Below, in pieces: positions 15,467 to 23,737 of a stretch of DNA of 40,642 bases. The position numbers and the translations under genes are program-made. The DNA comes from Motiliproteus sp047622605 (GTDB lineage: Bacteria > Pseudomonadota > Gammaproteobacteria > Pseudomonadales > Balneatricaceae): NCBI GenBank assembly GCA_047622605.1, contig JBLHND010000008.1, positions 1 to 40,642 of the forward strand. The letters are read 5' to 3'. Under the pieces are notes generated by a model. It was not told the DNA's origin. It worked only from the letters and a program-made list of their open reading frames with translations, and did not search any database. Position 1 is the stretch's first letter. Each line of letters starts with the position of its first letter.

Positions 15467-17671
15467 ATGCAACACATCGGCACTGTGCTCATCGTTGATG
15501 ATAACCCCTATAACCTGAATGTATTGAGTGCATTGCTCAGGCAGGAGGGCTACAGGGTGCGCCCGGCGCTGTCCGGGGAGATCGCCTTACGCGCCATCCA
15601 GGCCAGCTTGCCGGACCTGATCCTGCTCGATGTGCGTATGCCCGGGATCGACGGCTACGAGACTTGCCGGCGTCTACAGACCGACGAGCGGAGCCGCAAT
15701 GTTCCGGTGATCTTCATCAGCGCATTGCAGGATACAGAGGACAAGCTGGCCGGTTTTCGCGCCGGCGGGGTCGACTACGTGGCCAAACCTTTTCAGGCCG
15801 AGGAAGTGCTGGCCCGGGTTAAGACCCATATCCAGCTGTACCACATGCAGCAACACCTCGAAAGCATGGTCGAACAACGTACTCGGGCACTGGCCCTCAG
15901 CGAAGCCCGCTACCGCGTGCTGTTCGAGGATAGCCCCATGCCCGTTATGCTGTTTGAGAGCGACGGGCTGAAAATCCTGGCGGTCAATAGTGCGTTTAGC
16001 CGGCTTCTGGGTTATACCGCCGGGGAGTCGGTCGGCCGCACACTCGATTTCGCGGTGAGACCCGCACATGAAGAAACCCTGCGTTCGCTGGCCGACAAAC
16101 TGACCGAGCACTCACAGGAGAGCCTCTACACCCGCCAGCTGCACTTTTCCCATAAGGATGGCCAAATTTTAGATGTTGAAGGCGTGCTGCAGCGGGTCGA
16201 GTATGAGGGCCTCGGAGCGCAGATCCTAATGCTGCAAGATATTACCGAGAGCCGCCGCTCGGCAGAGCGCCTGCAACAGGCAACCAAGGATTATAAAAAG
16301 AAACTCGAAAAAACGGTGTACTACGATGAGCTGACCGGATATCCGAATCGTGCCCTGCTTATCAAGCGGATGCGCCAAGGCATACAGCAGGTGCAGCGGA
16401 CCGGCTGCTCGATGGCGGTGTTCTCGGTGAATATCGACGACTTCAAACTGCTTAACGACACCTATGGTGAGGCGTTTGGCGACCACCTGCTGATCAACAT
16501 CTCCGAGCGCCTCCGCCGCTGCCTGCTGGGCGGCGATACCCTGGCCCGCATTGACGGTAATGAATTTTCCTTGCTCCTGCTCTGGAACAGAAGGGATGCC
16601 GATCTTGAGCAGGTTTTTCTGCGACTACAGGAACGCATCTCCGAGCCGTATATCTCAGATGTCGTCACCCTGACCCTGAGTGCGAGTATCGGCGTGACTC
16701 TTTACCCACAGGACGATGCAGACCCCGAGACCCTGCTGCGCCACGCAGATCAGGCGATGATGCTAGCCAAGCAAAATGGCAAAGGAAATTACCAGCGCTT
16801 CGATCCCGAAAGCAGCAAGCAATTGCGCGCGCATCAGGACTGGGTCGAGCGCATACGGACCGCGCTTGCAAACCGCGAATTCATACTCTACTACCAGCCC
16901 AAGGTCGATCTGCTGAGTCGCTCTGTGGTTGGCTCCGAGGCGCTGATTCGCTGGCAGCATCCGGAGCGTGGCCTGCTGCCGCCTGGCGCATTCCTGCCGT
17001 CGATCGAGAATAATGCGCTGATGGTCGATCTGGGCGACTGGGTGATCGAGGAATCCCTGGGGCAGATGGCGCGCTGGCGCGCTGGCGGGCTGGATCTTGC
17101 GGTTAGCGTTAATATAGCGCCGCAGCATCTGGCGCACTGCAATTTCACCGCTCGCCTGCGTGAGTTGCTGGCCGCACACCCTGACATGCCTGAGGATCGG
17201 CTGGAGCTTGAAGTGTTGGAGACCTCGGCGCTCGACGACACCGACAAGATCGAGCAACTGATCGTCGAATGCCGCCAGCTGGGCATCGGTTTTTCGCTCG
17301 ACGATTTCGGCACCGGCTATTCCTCGCTCACCCATCTGCGCCGCCTGTCAGCCGATACGCTGAAGATCGATCAGTCTTTTATTAGCGACATGCTCGATCA
17401 CCCCGGCGACCAGGCCATCGTCGCCGGGGTAATCGGCCTGGCAAAGGCCTTTAATCGCAAGGTGATTGCCGAAGGGGTAGAGACGGCAGCACACGGCGAG
17501 GCCTTACTCAGGCTGGGTTGCACACTGCTGCAGGGCTACGGTATTGCCCGCCCGATGCCCGCGCAGGATCTGCCGGGATGGGTGAAAACCTGGCCTGATG
17601 CCGAGTGGTTGAAGGTGATTGACCACAGAGCAGGGCGCATCCAATCAGGAAGGGTTTATACGACCGGGTAA
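15467..17671 (+). CDS. Response regulator: REC-PAS-GGDEF(degenerate)-EAL, c-di-GMP phosphodiesterase
   Basis: 734 residues, ATG 15467 with GGAGAAG just upstream. REC at ~5-120 (DD11-12, phospho-acceptor D55, K107), a short coiled coil, PAS ~145-260 (MLFESDGLKILAVNSAF), GGDEF-type domain ~280-445, EAL ~455-700. The GGDEF loop reads R-IDGNEF (361-367), so the diguanylate cyclase signature is broken and cyclase activity is unlikely. The EAL half looks active: SEALIRW (E491), VNIAPQHL (N549), LEVLETSAL, DDFGTGYSSL (612-621), TLKIDQSFI, AEGVET and QGYGIARP. Expected role: hydrolysis of c-di-GMP under control of phosphorylation at D55. It is the last gene of the operon and the likely output. It is separated from recA, which is convergent, by about 130 bases. 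Confidence 0.93.
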   Translation: MQHIGTVLIVDDNPYNLNVLSALLRQEGYRVRPALSGEIALRAIQASLPDLILLDVRMPGIDGYETCRRLQTDERSRNVPVIFISALQDTEDKLAGFRAGGVDYVAKPFQAEEVLARVKTHIQLYHMQQHLESMVEQRTRALALSEARYRVLFEDSPMPVMLFESDGLKILAVNSAFSRLLGYTAGESVGRTLDFAVRPAHEETLRSLADKLTEHSQESLYTRQLHFSHKDGQILDVEGVLQRVEYEGLGAQILMLQDITESRRSAERLQQATKDYKKKLEKTVYYDELTGYPNRALLIKRMRQGIQQVQRTGCSMAVFSVNIDDFKLLNDTYGEAFGDHLLINISERLRRCLLGGDTLARIDGNEFSLLLLWNRRDADLEQVFLRLQERISEPYISDVVTLTLSASIGVTLYPQDDADPETLLRHADQAMMLAKQNGKGNYQRFDPESSKQLRAHQDWVERIRTALANREFILYYQPKVDLLSRSVVGSEALIRWQHPERGLLPPGAFLPSIENNALMVDLGDWVIEESLGQMARWRAGGLDLAVSVNIAPQHLAHCNFTARLRELLAAHPDMPEDRLELEVLETSALDDTDKIEQLIVECRQLGIGFSLDDFGTGYSSLTHLRRLSADTLKIDQSFISDMLDHPGDQAIVAGVIGLAKAFNRKVIAEGVETAAHGEALLRLGCTLLQGYGIARPMPAQDLPGWVKTWPDAEWLKVIDHRAGRIQSGRVYTTG

Positions 17672-17733
17672 ACGCACGAACATTTTTTAACAATAATGAT
17701 CAGCAACCATCGACAGGCTGAAGCCTAACCCAC

Positions 17734-17764
17734 AAAAGAAAAAAGGGCAGCCTTAGCTGCCCTT
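17734..17764 (-). terminator. Rho-independent terminator of recA
   Basis: Read on the minus strand, an 8-bp stem (aagggcag / ctgccctt, 17743-17750 with 17757-17764) with a 6-base loop is followed by TTTTTTCTTTT. It lies about 35 bases after the recA stop. It isolates recA from the gene block where recX would normally follow. The A-run would act poorly as a terminator for the converging plus-strand operon. Confidence 0.88.
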
Positions 17765-17798
17765 CTGAGTGATCACGGTCAGTGATTAATACCTGTGA

Positions 17799-18839
17799 TT
17801 AAACGTCGATCTCACCGGTGACGGGATCCGGGGTCGGCTCTTTGGCGTTAGGTTGCGGCATAAGCTCGGCACGCAGCAGCTTCTCGATCTCTTCCGCTAT
17901 CGCCGGGTTATCACTCAGATGCTGGGCAGAGTTAGCCTTACCCTGACCAATTTTGCTGCCTTTATAGGCGTACCAGGCGCCGGCTTTATCGACCAGGCCC
18001 TGCTTAACACCCAGATCGATCAGCTCACCCATCTTGTAGATGCCCTTGCCATACATGATCTGGAACTCCGCCTGCTTAAAGGGAGGCGCGCACTTATTCT
18101 TGACGACCTTGACGCGGGTCTCGTTGCCGATCACCTCATCCTTGTCTTTCACAGCCCCCGTGCGGCGAATATCAAGACGCACCGAGGAGTAGAATTTCAG
18201 GGCATTACCGCCGGTGGTGGTCTCGGGCGATCCGAACATCACACCGATTTTCATCCGTATCTGGTTAATAAAGAGCAGCAGGCAGTTGGCGTTTTTTACA
18301 TTCCCCGTTATCTTGCGCAGCGCCTGAGACATCAGCCGGGCTTGCAACCCGACGTGGGTATCACCCATTTCGCCTTCGATTTCGGCGCGAGGCACCAGGG
18401 CGGCCACCGAATCCACGACCACGACATCCACGGTGTTCGAGCGCACCAACATGTCACAGATCTCCAGCGCCTGCTCACCGGTATCAGGCTGAGAGACCAG
18501 AAGATCATCGATGTTGACGCCTAACTTCTCGGCATAAATGGGATCCAGGGCGTGCTCGGCATCGATAAAGGCACAGGTCTTACCCTGCTTCTGCGCTTCG
18601 GCGATGACCTGCAGGGTCAGGGTCGTCTTACCGGAAGATTCCGGGCCGTAGATCTCGCAAATACGGCCATAAGGAAGTCCGCCTATACCCAGCGCCACAT
18701 CCAGCCCCAGCGATCCGGTAGACACAGCGGGCATCGCTTCGCGGGGCTTGTCACCCATGCGCATCACTGCACCCTTACCAAACTGACGCTCGATCTGTGT
18801 TAGCGCGGCTGACAGCGCCTTCTTTTTGTTGTCATCCAT
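17799..18839 (-). CDS. recA: Recombinase RecA
   Basis: 346 residues from the ATG at 18839 (MDDNKKKALSAALTQIE), with AAGGGTATC as ribosome-binding site. The open frame continues upstream to 18920, but those 27 codons lack RecA homology and begin almost at the operator. RecA forms filaments on single-stranded DNA, catalyses strand exchange and triggers LexA self-cleavage. Visible: Walker A GPESSGKT (~67-74), the VVVDSVAALVPRAEIEGEMGD segment split around Walker B, loop L1/L2 region with LLLFINQIRMKIGVMFG and TTTGGNALKFY, and an acidic/proline-rich C-tail. A LexA box lies 85 bases upstream and a strong terminator downstream. pncC is upstream on the same strand. recX, the usual next gene, is displaced by the 13-kb block. 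Confidence 0.97.
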   Translation of the reverse strand: MDDNKKKALSAALTQIERQFGKGAVMRMGDKPREAMPAVSTGSLGLDVALGIGGLPYGRICEIYGPESSGKTTLTLQVIAEAQKQGKTCAFIDAEHALDPIYAEKLGVNIDDLLVSQPDTGEQALEICDMLVRSNTVDVVVVDSVAALVPRAEIEGEMGDTHVGLQARLMSQALRKITGNVKNANCLLLFINQIRMKIGVMFGSPETTTGGNALKFYSSVRLDIRRTGAVKDKDEVIGNETRVKVVKNKCAPPFKQAEFQIMYGKGIYKMGELIDLGVKQGLVDKAGAWYAYKGSKIGQGKANSAQHLSDNPAIAEEIEKLLRAELMPQPNAKEPTPDPVTGEIDV

Positions 18840-18923
18840 TGCGATACCCTTAAACTGAGACTGACTATTAGATTTTTCAGGACGGGCGGTCATTACGATC
18901 AGTACCCGGGTCCACTGCAAACA

Positions 18924-18939
18924 CTGTATATCTAAACAG
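18924..18939 (-). promoter_or_regulatory. LexA (SOS) box upstream of recA
   Basis: CTGT-atatctaa-ACAG is a perfect match to the gammaproteobacterial consensus CTGT-N8-ACAG, with flanking A/T extending the palindrome (actgt...acagt). It lies 85 bases before the recA start codon and 30 bases after the pncC stop, the expected place for SOS control of recA. Confidence 0.92.
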
Positions 18940-18968
18940 TATTATTTCATACTTTTTTTAATAACTAT

Positions 18969-19445
18969 TTAGCGCTCGATCACGGTAAGCAATCCGGTGA
19001 TCGCCTGTTCGACCGCCTGATCCCTCACCGCCTGACGATCGCCTTTAAAATGAAAGCACCTCGCCTGGCTCACGCCATCCGCACGCGCCCAAGCGACCCA
19101 TACTGTCCCTACAGGCTTCTCCTGGCTCCCGCCACCCGGGCCTGCTATCCCACTGACCGCCACACTCACCTGGGCCGGACTATGAGCCAGAGCGCCGCGC
19201 GCCATAGCATCGACGCAGCCCTGGCTGACCGCACCCTGCTGTTCGAGCAACTCGGCGCTCACCCCCAGCAATCGCTGCTTCATCGCATTGGAGTAGGTGA
19301 CAAACCCACCCTCGAGCCATGCCGAACTACCGGCTTGCTCTGTCAGTCGGCAGGCAATCCCGCCCCCGGTACAGGACTCGGCAGTCACCAGGGTCCAGTG
19401 ACGCTGCAACAAGGCGGTCGATAACGTTTCAATCAGAGCCTGCAT
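18969..19445 (-). CDS. pncC: Nicotinamide-nucleotide amidase (CinA C-terminal family)
   Basis: 158 residues, the stand-alone CinA C-terminal domain. PncC deamidates nicotinamide mononucleotide to nicotinate mononucleotide in NAD recycling. Hallmarks are TAESCTGG (21-28, with the nucleophile-region serine S24), EGGFVTYSNAMKQRLLGV and VSGIAGPGGGSQEKPVGTVW. It lies directly upstream of recA, the usual context in gammaproteobacteria, but recA has its own SOS promoter in the gap. It diverges from mutS, with about 130 bases between the starts. Confidence 0.93.
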   Translation of the reverse strand: MQALIETLSTALLQRHWTLVTAESCTGGGIACRLTEQAGSSAWLEGGFVTYSNAMKQRLLGVSAELLEQQGAVSQGCVDAMARGALAHSPAQVSVAVSGIAGPGGGSQEKPVGTVWVAWARADGVSQARCFHFKGDRQAVRDQAVEQAITGLLTVIER

Positions 19446-19576
19446 GCGGTATCCATCTCAGAGTATTCATTGTTTGCCTTAGAAATATACTACGACATGC
19501 CGTAGAATAACCCACCTTGCCGGGTATAGGTACGGCGCCATCACACCCCAATCTAGCAGATGGATCCGAATCCAGC

Positions 19577-22183
19577 ATGAGTACAGCCCTAGCCAAAAAC
19601 AGCACCCACACGCCCATGATGACCCAGTATTTCGGGATAAAGTCAGAGCACCCCAACGAGCTGGTGTTTTATCGCATGGGTGATTTTTACGAGCTATTTT
19701 ACGACGATGCTCGCCAGGCATCCCAGCTGCTCGACATCTCCCTGACCAGCCGCGGCCATTCCGGCGGTGAACCCATCCCGATGGCAGGGATCCCCTACCA
19801 TGCTGCCGAAAACTATATCGCCAAGATCGTTCGGGCTGGACGCTCGGTGGCCATCGTCGAGCAGTTCGGGGATCCCGCTACCAGTAAAGGTCCGGTTGAA
19901 CGCAGGGTGGCGCGGGTTGTGACCCCCGGCACCCTCACCGATGAAGCCTTGCTCGATGCCTCCCGCGACAACCTGTTGGTGGCGGTAACCCGTGATCGCC
20001 ACCGCTTTGGCATCGCCAGTCTCGATATCAGCTCGGGCCGCTTTCTGGTGATGGAACTGGAGAGTGAGACGGCGTTGATCAGCGAACTGGCGCGCTTACA
20101 ACCGGCCGAACTGCTCTTTAACGAAGAAGATGGCATCGATGACTTATTGAGTCGTTTTAACGGCTTGCGCCGCCAGCCACCCTGGAACTTTGATTTCGAG
20201 AGCGGCCATCGACTGCTGACGCAACAGTTTCAGACCCTCGATCTTAGTGGCTTTGGCTGCGAATCCCTGCCGACAGCACTGCGTGCCGCAGGCTGCCTGC
20301 TGCAGTATGCCCGTGAGACTCAGCGTACAGCGCTACCCCATATTCGCAGCATCACCGCAGAGCGACAGGATGGCAGCGTTGTCCTGGATGCGGCAACCCG
20401 GCGCAATCTGGAACTGGATGCCAACCTGATGGGCGGCACCGACAACACCCTAATTTCGGTGCTCGATCGCACCTCCACGCCCATGGGCGGACGACTCCTG
20501 AGGCGTTGGCTGCATCGCCCACTGCGCGATCTTGAGACTATTAAACAACGCCAGCTCTGCATCGGCAGCTTAATTTCCGACTACCGCTTCGAAGCATTGC
20601 AACCGGTGCTGAAACAGATCGGTGATCTCGAGCGCATTCTGGCCCGCATCGCCCTGCGTTCGGCACGACCTCGCGATCTTGAGCGGCTCAAGTCGGCACT
20701 CGCAGCCTTGCCCGAGCTGCAACAACTGCTAATACCCCTGCCATCACCCCTAGCCCGCCAGCTGGGCACCGCCATCAGCGAGTTTCCCGAGCTGCAGCAA
20801 CTGCTTGCCAGCGCCATTATCGACAATCCCCCGGTGATTATCCGTGATGGCGGAGTGATCGCCGAGGGTTATGACGGCGAACTCGACGAGCTGCGCTCGC
20901 TGAGTGAGAATGCCGGCGGCTATCTGCTCGCACTGGAACAGCGCGAAAAAACCCGCACCGGCATCAACACCCTCAAGGTCGGCTACAACCGGGTCCACGG
21001 CTATTATATCGAGATAAGCCGGGCCCAGTCGGCGCAGGCACCGGTGGAATATATCCGCCGGCAGACCCTGAAAAATGCCGAACGCTTTATCACCCCCGAG
21101 CTTAAAGAGTTCGAAGACAAGGCATTGAGCAGCAAGAGTCGTGCCCTGGCTCGGGAAAAGATGCTCTACGAGGCACTGCTCGAATTGGTCGCCGAACAGC
21201 TGGCGCCCCTGCAGGACAGTGCCGCCGCACTGGCGCAACTGGACGTGCTGAACAACCTAGCGGCCCGGGCCGACCGCCTCGATTATTGTGCCCCGACCCT
21301 GTCCGAGCTACCCGGCATTCAGATTGAGGAGGGCCGCCACCCTGTGGTCGAGCGGGTCTCGGATAACCCCTTTGTCGGCAACGATCTCCAGCTTGATCCC
21401 GAGCGCCGAATGCTGATGATTACTGGGCCTAATATGGGCGGCAAATCAACCTTTATGCGCCAGGCGGCGTTGATTGTACTGATGGCCCATATCGGCAGCT
21501 ATGTCCCCGCAGCCCGGGCGCAGATAGGCCTGGTCGATCAGATATTTACCCGCATGGGCTCATCGGATGACCTGGCCGGTGGCCGTTCGACCTTTATGGT
21601 GGAGATGACCGAAACCGCCAATATTCTTAACAATGCCACCCCTCGCAGCCTGGTCCTGATGGACGAGGTCGGCCGCGGCACGAGCACCTTCGATGGTCTG
21701 TCGCTGGCCTGGTCTTGCGCCCGCCACCTCGCCTCTAAGACGCGTGCGTTCACGCTGTTCGCCACCCACTATTTCGAGCTTACTGCACTCCCCGAAACCG
21801 AACTGGGGGTCGCCAACATCCATCTGACGGCCACCGAGCACAACGATCATATTATTTTTCTGCACAGCGTTCATGAAGGCCCTGCCAGCCAGAGTTACGG
21901 CCTCCAGGTTGCCAAGCTTGCCGGGGTCCCCCTAAAGGTGATCGATGAGGCCAGACACAAACTCAAACAGCTGGAGTCGACCTCGAACCGAGCAGGCCAA
22001 AATCCCCTGCAGGCCGACCTGTTCAGCCAGCCGCACTCACATGCGGATTCTACCCCAACCATCGCCCCTGTTGCCGCCCCTCACCCACTGGAGACCGCAC
22101 TCGAGGCGATCGATCCGGACAGTCTGACCCCGCGACAGGCGCTCGAGCAGCTGTACCTGTTGAAACAAACTTTGCTAAAGTAA
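19577..22183 (+). CDS. mutS: DNA mismatch repair protein MutS
   Basis: 868 residues from ATG 19577 (MSTALAKNSTHTPMMTQY), which aligns with E. coli MutS (MSAIENFDAHTPMMQQY). The frame is open another 20 codons upstream, but those have no family match. MutS binds mismatches and small insertion/deletion loops and recruits MutL. Visible: the mismatch-wedge motif GDFYELFYDDA in domain I, Walker A GPNMGGKST (617-625), then SSDDLAGGRSTFMVEMTE, the Walker B LVLMDEVGRGTSTFDG and FATHYFEL. A proline/alanine-rich linker and a C-terminal helical piece complete the protein. All motifs look intact, so the many slippage-type repeats here are not explained by an obviously broken mutS. Confidence 0.96.
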   Translation: MSTALAKNSTHTPMMTQYFGIKSEHPNELVFYRMGDFYELFYDDARQASQLLDISLTSRGHSGGEPIPMAGIPYHAAENYIAKIVRAGRSVAIVEQFGDPATSKGPVERRVARVVTPGTLTDEALLDASRDNLLVAVTRDRHRFGIASLDISSGRFLVMELESETALISELARLQPAELLFNEEDGIDDLLSRFNGLRRQPPWNFDFESGHRLLTQQFQTLDLSGFGCESLPTALRAAGCLLQYARETQRTALPHIRSITAERQDGSVVLDAATRRNLELDANLMGGTDNTLISVLDRTSTPMGGRLLRRWLHRPLRDLETIKQRQLCIGSLISDYRFEALQPVLKQIGDLERILARIALRSARPRDLERLKSALAALPELQQLLIPLPSPLARQLGTAISEFPELQQLLASAIIDNPPVIIRDGGVIAEGYDGELDELRSLSENAGGYLLALEQREKTRTGINTLKVGYNRVHGYYIEISRAQSAQAPVEYIRRQTLKNAERFITPELKEFEDKALSSKSRALAREKMLYEALLELVAEQLAPLQDSAAALAQLDVLNNLAARADRLDYCAPTLSELPGIQIEEGRHPVVERVSDNPFVGNDLQLDPERRMLMITGPNMGGKSTFMRQAALIVLMAHIGSYVPAARAQIGLVDQIFTRMGSSDDLAGGRSTFMVEMTETANILNNATPRSLVLMDEVGRGTSTFDGLSLAWSCARHLASKTRAFTLFATHYFELTALPETELGVANIHLTATEHNDHIIFLHSVHEGPASQSYGLQVAKLAGVPLKVIDEARHKLKQLESTSNRAGQNPLQADLFSQPHSHADSTPTIAPVAAPHPLETALEAIDPDSLTPRQALEQLYLLKQTLLK

Positions 22184-22232
22184 GCGTTGAAATAATGCCT
22201 ATCCTGAAGCCCAATCCACATGAGTATTAAGA

Positions 22233-22556
22233 ATGGCTTTTGTTGTTACTGAAAATTGCATCAAGTGCAAATACACCGACTGCGTCGAAGTATGCCCGGT
22301 AGATTGCTTTTATGAGGGGCCAAATTTTTTGGTCATCAACCCTGATGAATGTATCGATTGCGCGCTTTGCGAGCCCGAATGTCCCGCCGGCGCGATCTTC
22401 GAAGAGGATGACTTACCGCAGGATCAGCGGTCGTTTATCCAGCTCAATGCCGAGTTAGCCGAGATCTGGCCCAACATCTCGGAGATGAAAGCCGCGCCCG
22501 AAGATGCGGCCGACTGGGACGGCAAACCGGGAAAAATAAAGCTGCTTGAGCGTTAA
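22233..22556 (+). CDS. fdxA: 7Fe ferredoxin FdxA
   Basis: 107 residues. The cysteine pattern C9, C12, C17, C21, C25 with C40, C43, C46, C50 equals that of Azotobacter-type ferredoxin I, which carries one [3Fe-4S] and one [4Fe-4S] cluster (CIKCKYTDCVEVCPVDC, then CIDCALCEPECP). It is a small soluble low-potential electron carrier; the physiological partner cannot be read from the sequence. It follows mutS by 49 bases and converges on rpoS. The mutS-fdxA-rpoS arrangement is that of Pseudomonas. Confidence 0.95.
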   Translation: MAFVVTENCIKCKYTDCVEVCPVDCFYEGPNFLVINPDECIDCALCEPECPAGAIFEEDDLPQDQRSFIQLNAELAEIWPNISEMKAAPEDAADWDGKPGKIKLLER

Positions 22557-22610
22557 CCCCAGCAGCTTATTAATGGCTCTTTAATACGTTCTGTCGTTTA
22601 GGATGACGCT

Positions 22611-23690
22611 TTATTGGAGCAAATCAGCCCCGGTCAGGCCGTTATCCTCGACGATGTCACGCAACCGCCGCAAAGCCTCGACCTGGATTTGCCGTACCCG
22701 CTCTCGAGTCAGGCCGATTTCCCGGCCGACCTCCTCCAGGGTGCTGATCTCGTGACCCTGTAAGCCAAAACGGCGCATCAGCACCTCTTTGTGTTTCTGC
22801 GGAAGTGTATCGAGCCATAGATCAAGACGGCTGATCAGATTGGTATTCTGCAGCCAGACTTCAGGATCGGCCGCATCGTTGTCAGGCAGGCTCTCGACCA
22901 GGGTCTTGTCTGAATCTTTGCCTACAGGCACATCCATGGAGACCACGCGCTCGTTGAGCCCCATCATCCGTTTGATGCTCTCTACAGGCTTACCGAGCAT
23001 CTCCGCGATCTCTTCACAGCTGGGCTCATGGTCAAGCTGCTGGGCTAAGGCACGTGCGGCCCGCAGACAGACATTAAGCTCTTTGACGACGTGAATCGGC
23101 AGACGGATGGTGCGGGTCTGATTCATAATCGCACGCTCGACGGTCTGCCGAATCCACCAGGTCGCGTAGGTCGAAAAGCGGAACCCGCGTTCAGGGTCAA
23201 ACTTCTCAACCGCTCGAATCAGACCAAGATTACCCTCTTCGATCAGGTCCAACAGGGTCAGACCGCGATTGATATAGCGGCGTGAAATCTTAACCACCAG
23301 ACGTAGATTACTCTCGATCATCCGTTTGCGGGAGGCTTTACAACCGCGCAACGCCTTGCGCGAGAAAAACACCTCCTCCTCAGCGCTTAACAACGGTGAA
23401 GCTCCGATCTCGTTGAGATAAAGCTGAGTAGCATCCATATTTCTGGCCTTAACCAGATCTTTATGGACCACACTACGCGCCCGGTCCAGCACGCCCTCAT
23501 CCGCATCTACATCCGCATCTACATCCTCATCTACATCCTCATCCTCATCCCTAGCCCGATGCCCTGAATCCATTAGATCCAGGTCATCGGTGATATTACC
23601 TCTGACCATCAGAGTTTCTGAAGTGTTCTTCCTTACCCGCTTGCCCAGTGTTTGCACGGGCCGAACAGTCGTTCTTTCGAGCATTTCCAT
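22611..23690 (-). CDS. rpoS: RNA polymerase sigma factor RpoS
   Basis: 359 residues, ATG 23690 with AGGGAGA upstream. RpoS is the stationary-phase and general stress sigma factor. Region 1.2 starts near 86 (DATQLYLNEIG), region 2 shows LDLIEEGNLGLIRAVEKFDPERGFRFSTYATWWIRQ in two joined pieces (147-182), region 3 is near 200-270, and region 4 ends with the HTH LTRERVRQIQVEALRRLR (327-344). It is longer than E. coli RpoS (330 aa), partly because of an acidic N-terminal insert at ~48-66 made of DEDVDADVDADE repeats encoded by a 12-base array. nlpD lies 47 bases upstream, and in enterics the main rpoS promoter lies inside nlpD. It is convergent with fdxA. Confidence 0.96.
   Translation of the reverse strand: MEMLERTTVRPVQTLGKRVRKNTSETLMVRGNITDDLDLMDSGHRARDEDEDVDEDVDADVDADEGVLDRARSVVHKDLVKARNMDATQLYLNEIGASPLLSAEEEVFFSRKALRGCKASRKRMIESNLRLVVKISRRYINRGLTLLDLIEEGNLGLIRAVEKFDPERGFRFSTYATWWIRQTVERAIMNQTRTIRLPIHVVKELNVCLRAARALAQQLDHEPSCEEIAEMLGKPVESIKRMMGLNERVVSMDVPVGKDSDKTLVESLPDNDAADPEVWLQNTNLISRLDLWLDTLPQKHKEVLMRRFGLQGHEISTLEEVGREIGLTRERVRQIQVEALRRLRDIVEDNGLTGADLLQ
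23498..23550 (-). repeat. 12-base repeat encoding acidic tract in RpoS
   Basis: Units catccgcatcta (twice), catcctcatcta and catcctcatcct, then a partial unit, are read on the minus strand as Asp-Val/Glu-Asp/Ala repeats at RpoS residues ~47-64, before region 1.2. Twelve-base steps keep the frame. This part is outside the conserved sigma regions, so length change would be tolerated. Confidence 0.88.
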
Positions 23691-23737
23691 GGCAACAATC
23701 TCCCTGCTAACAAGCCCATCCTTGGGTCGGTTTATAG

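Noticed and set aside
17853..18524. 223-codon plus-strand frame opposite recA
   Set aside because: Antisense shadow of recA with no domain.
18840..18920. Longer RecA start at 18920
   Set aside because: The extra 27 residues are unlike RecA and would begin only 4 bases from the LexA box; the ATG at 18839 has a good ribosome-binding site.
19577..22183. Defective mutS as the cause of the many repeats
   Set aside because: All recognisable MutS motifs (mismatch wedge, Walker A and B, C-terminal part) look intact, so a broken mutS is not supported from this sequence.
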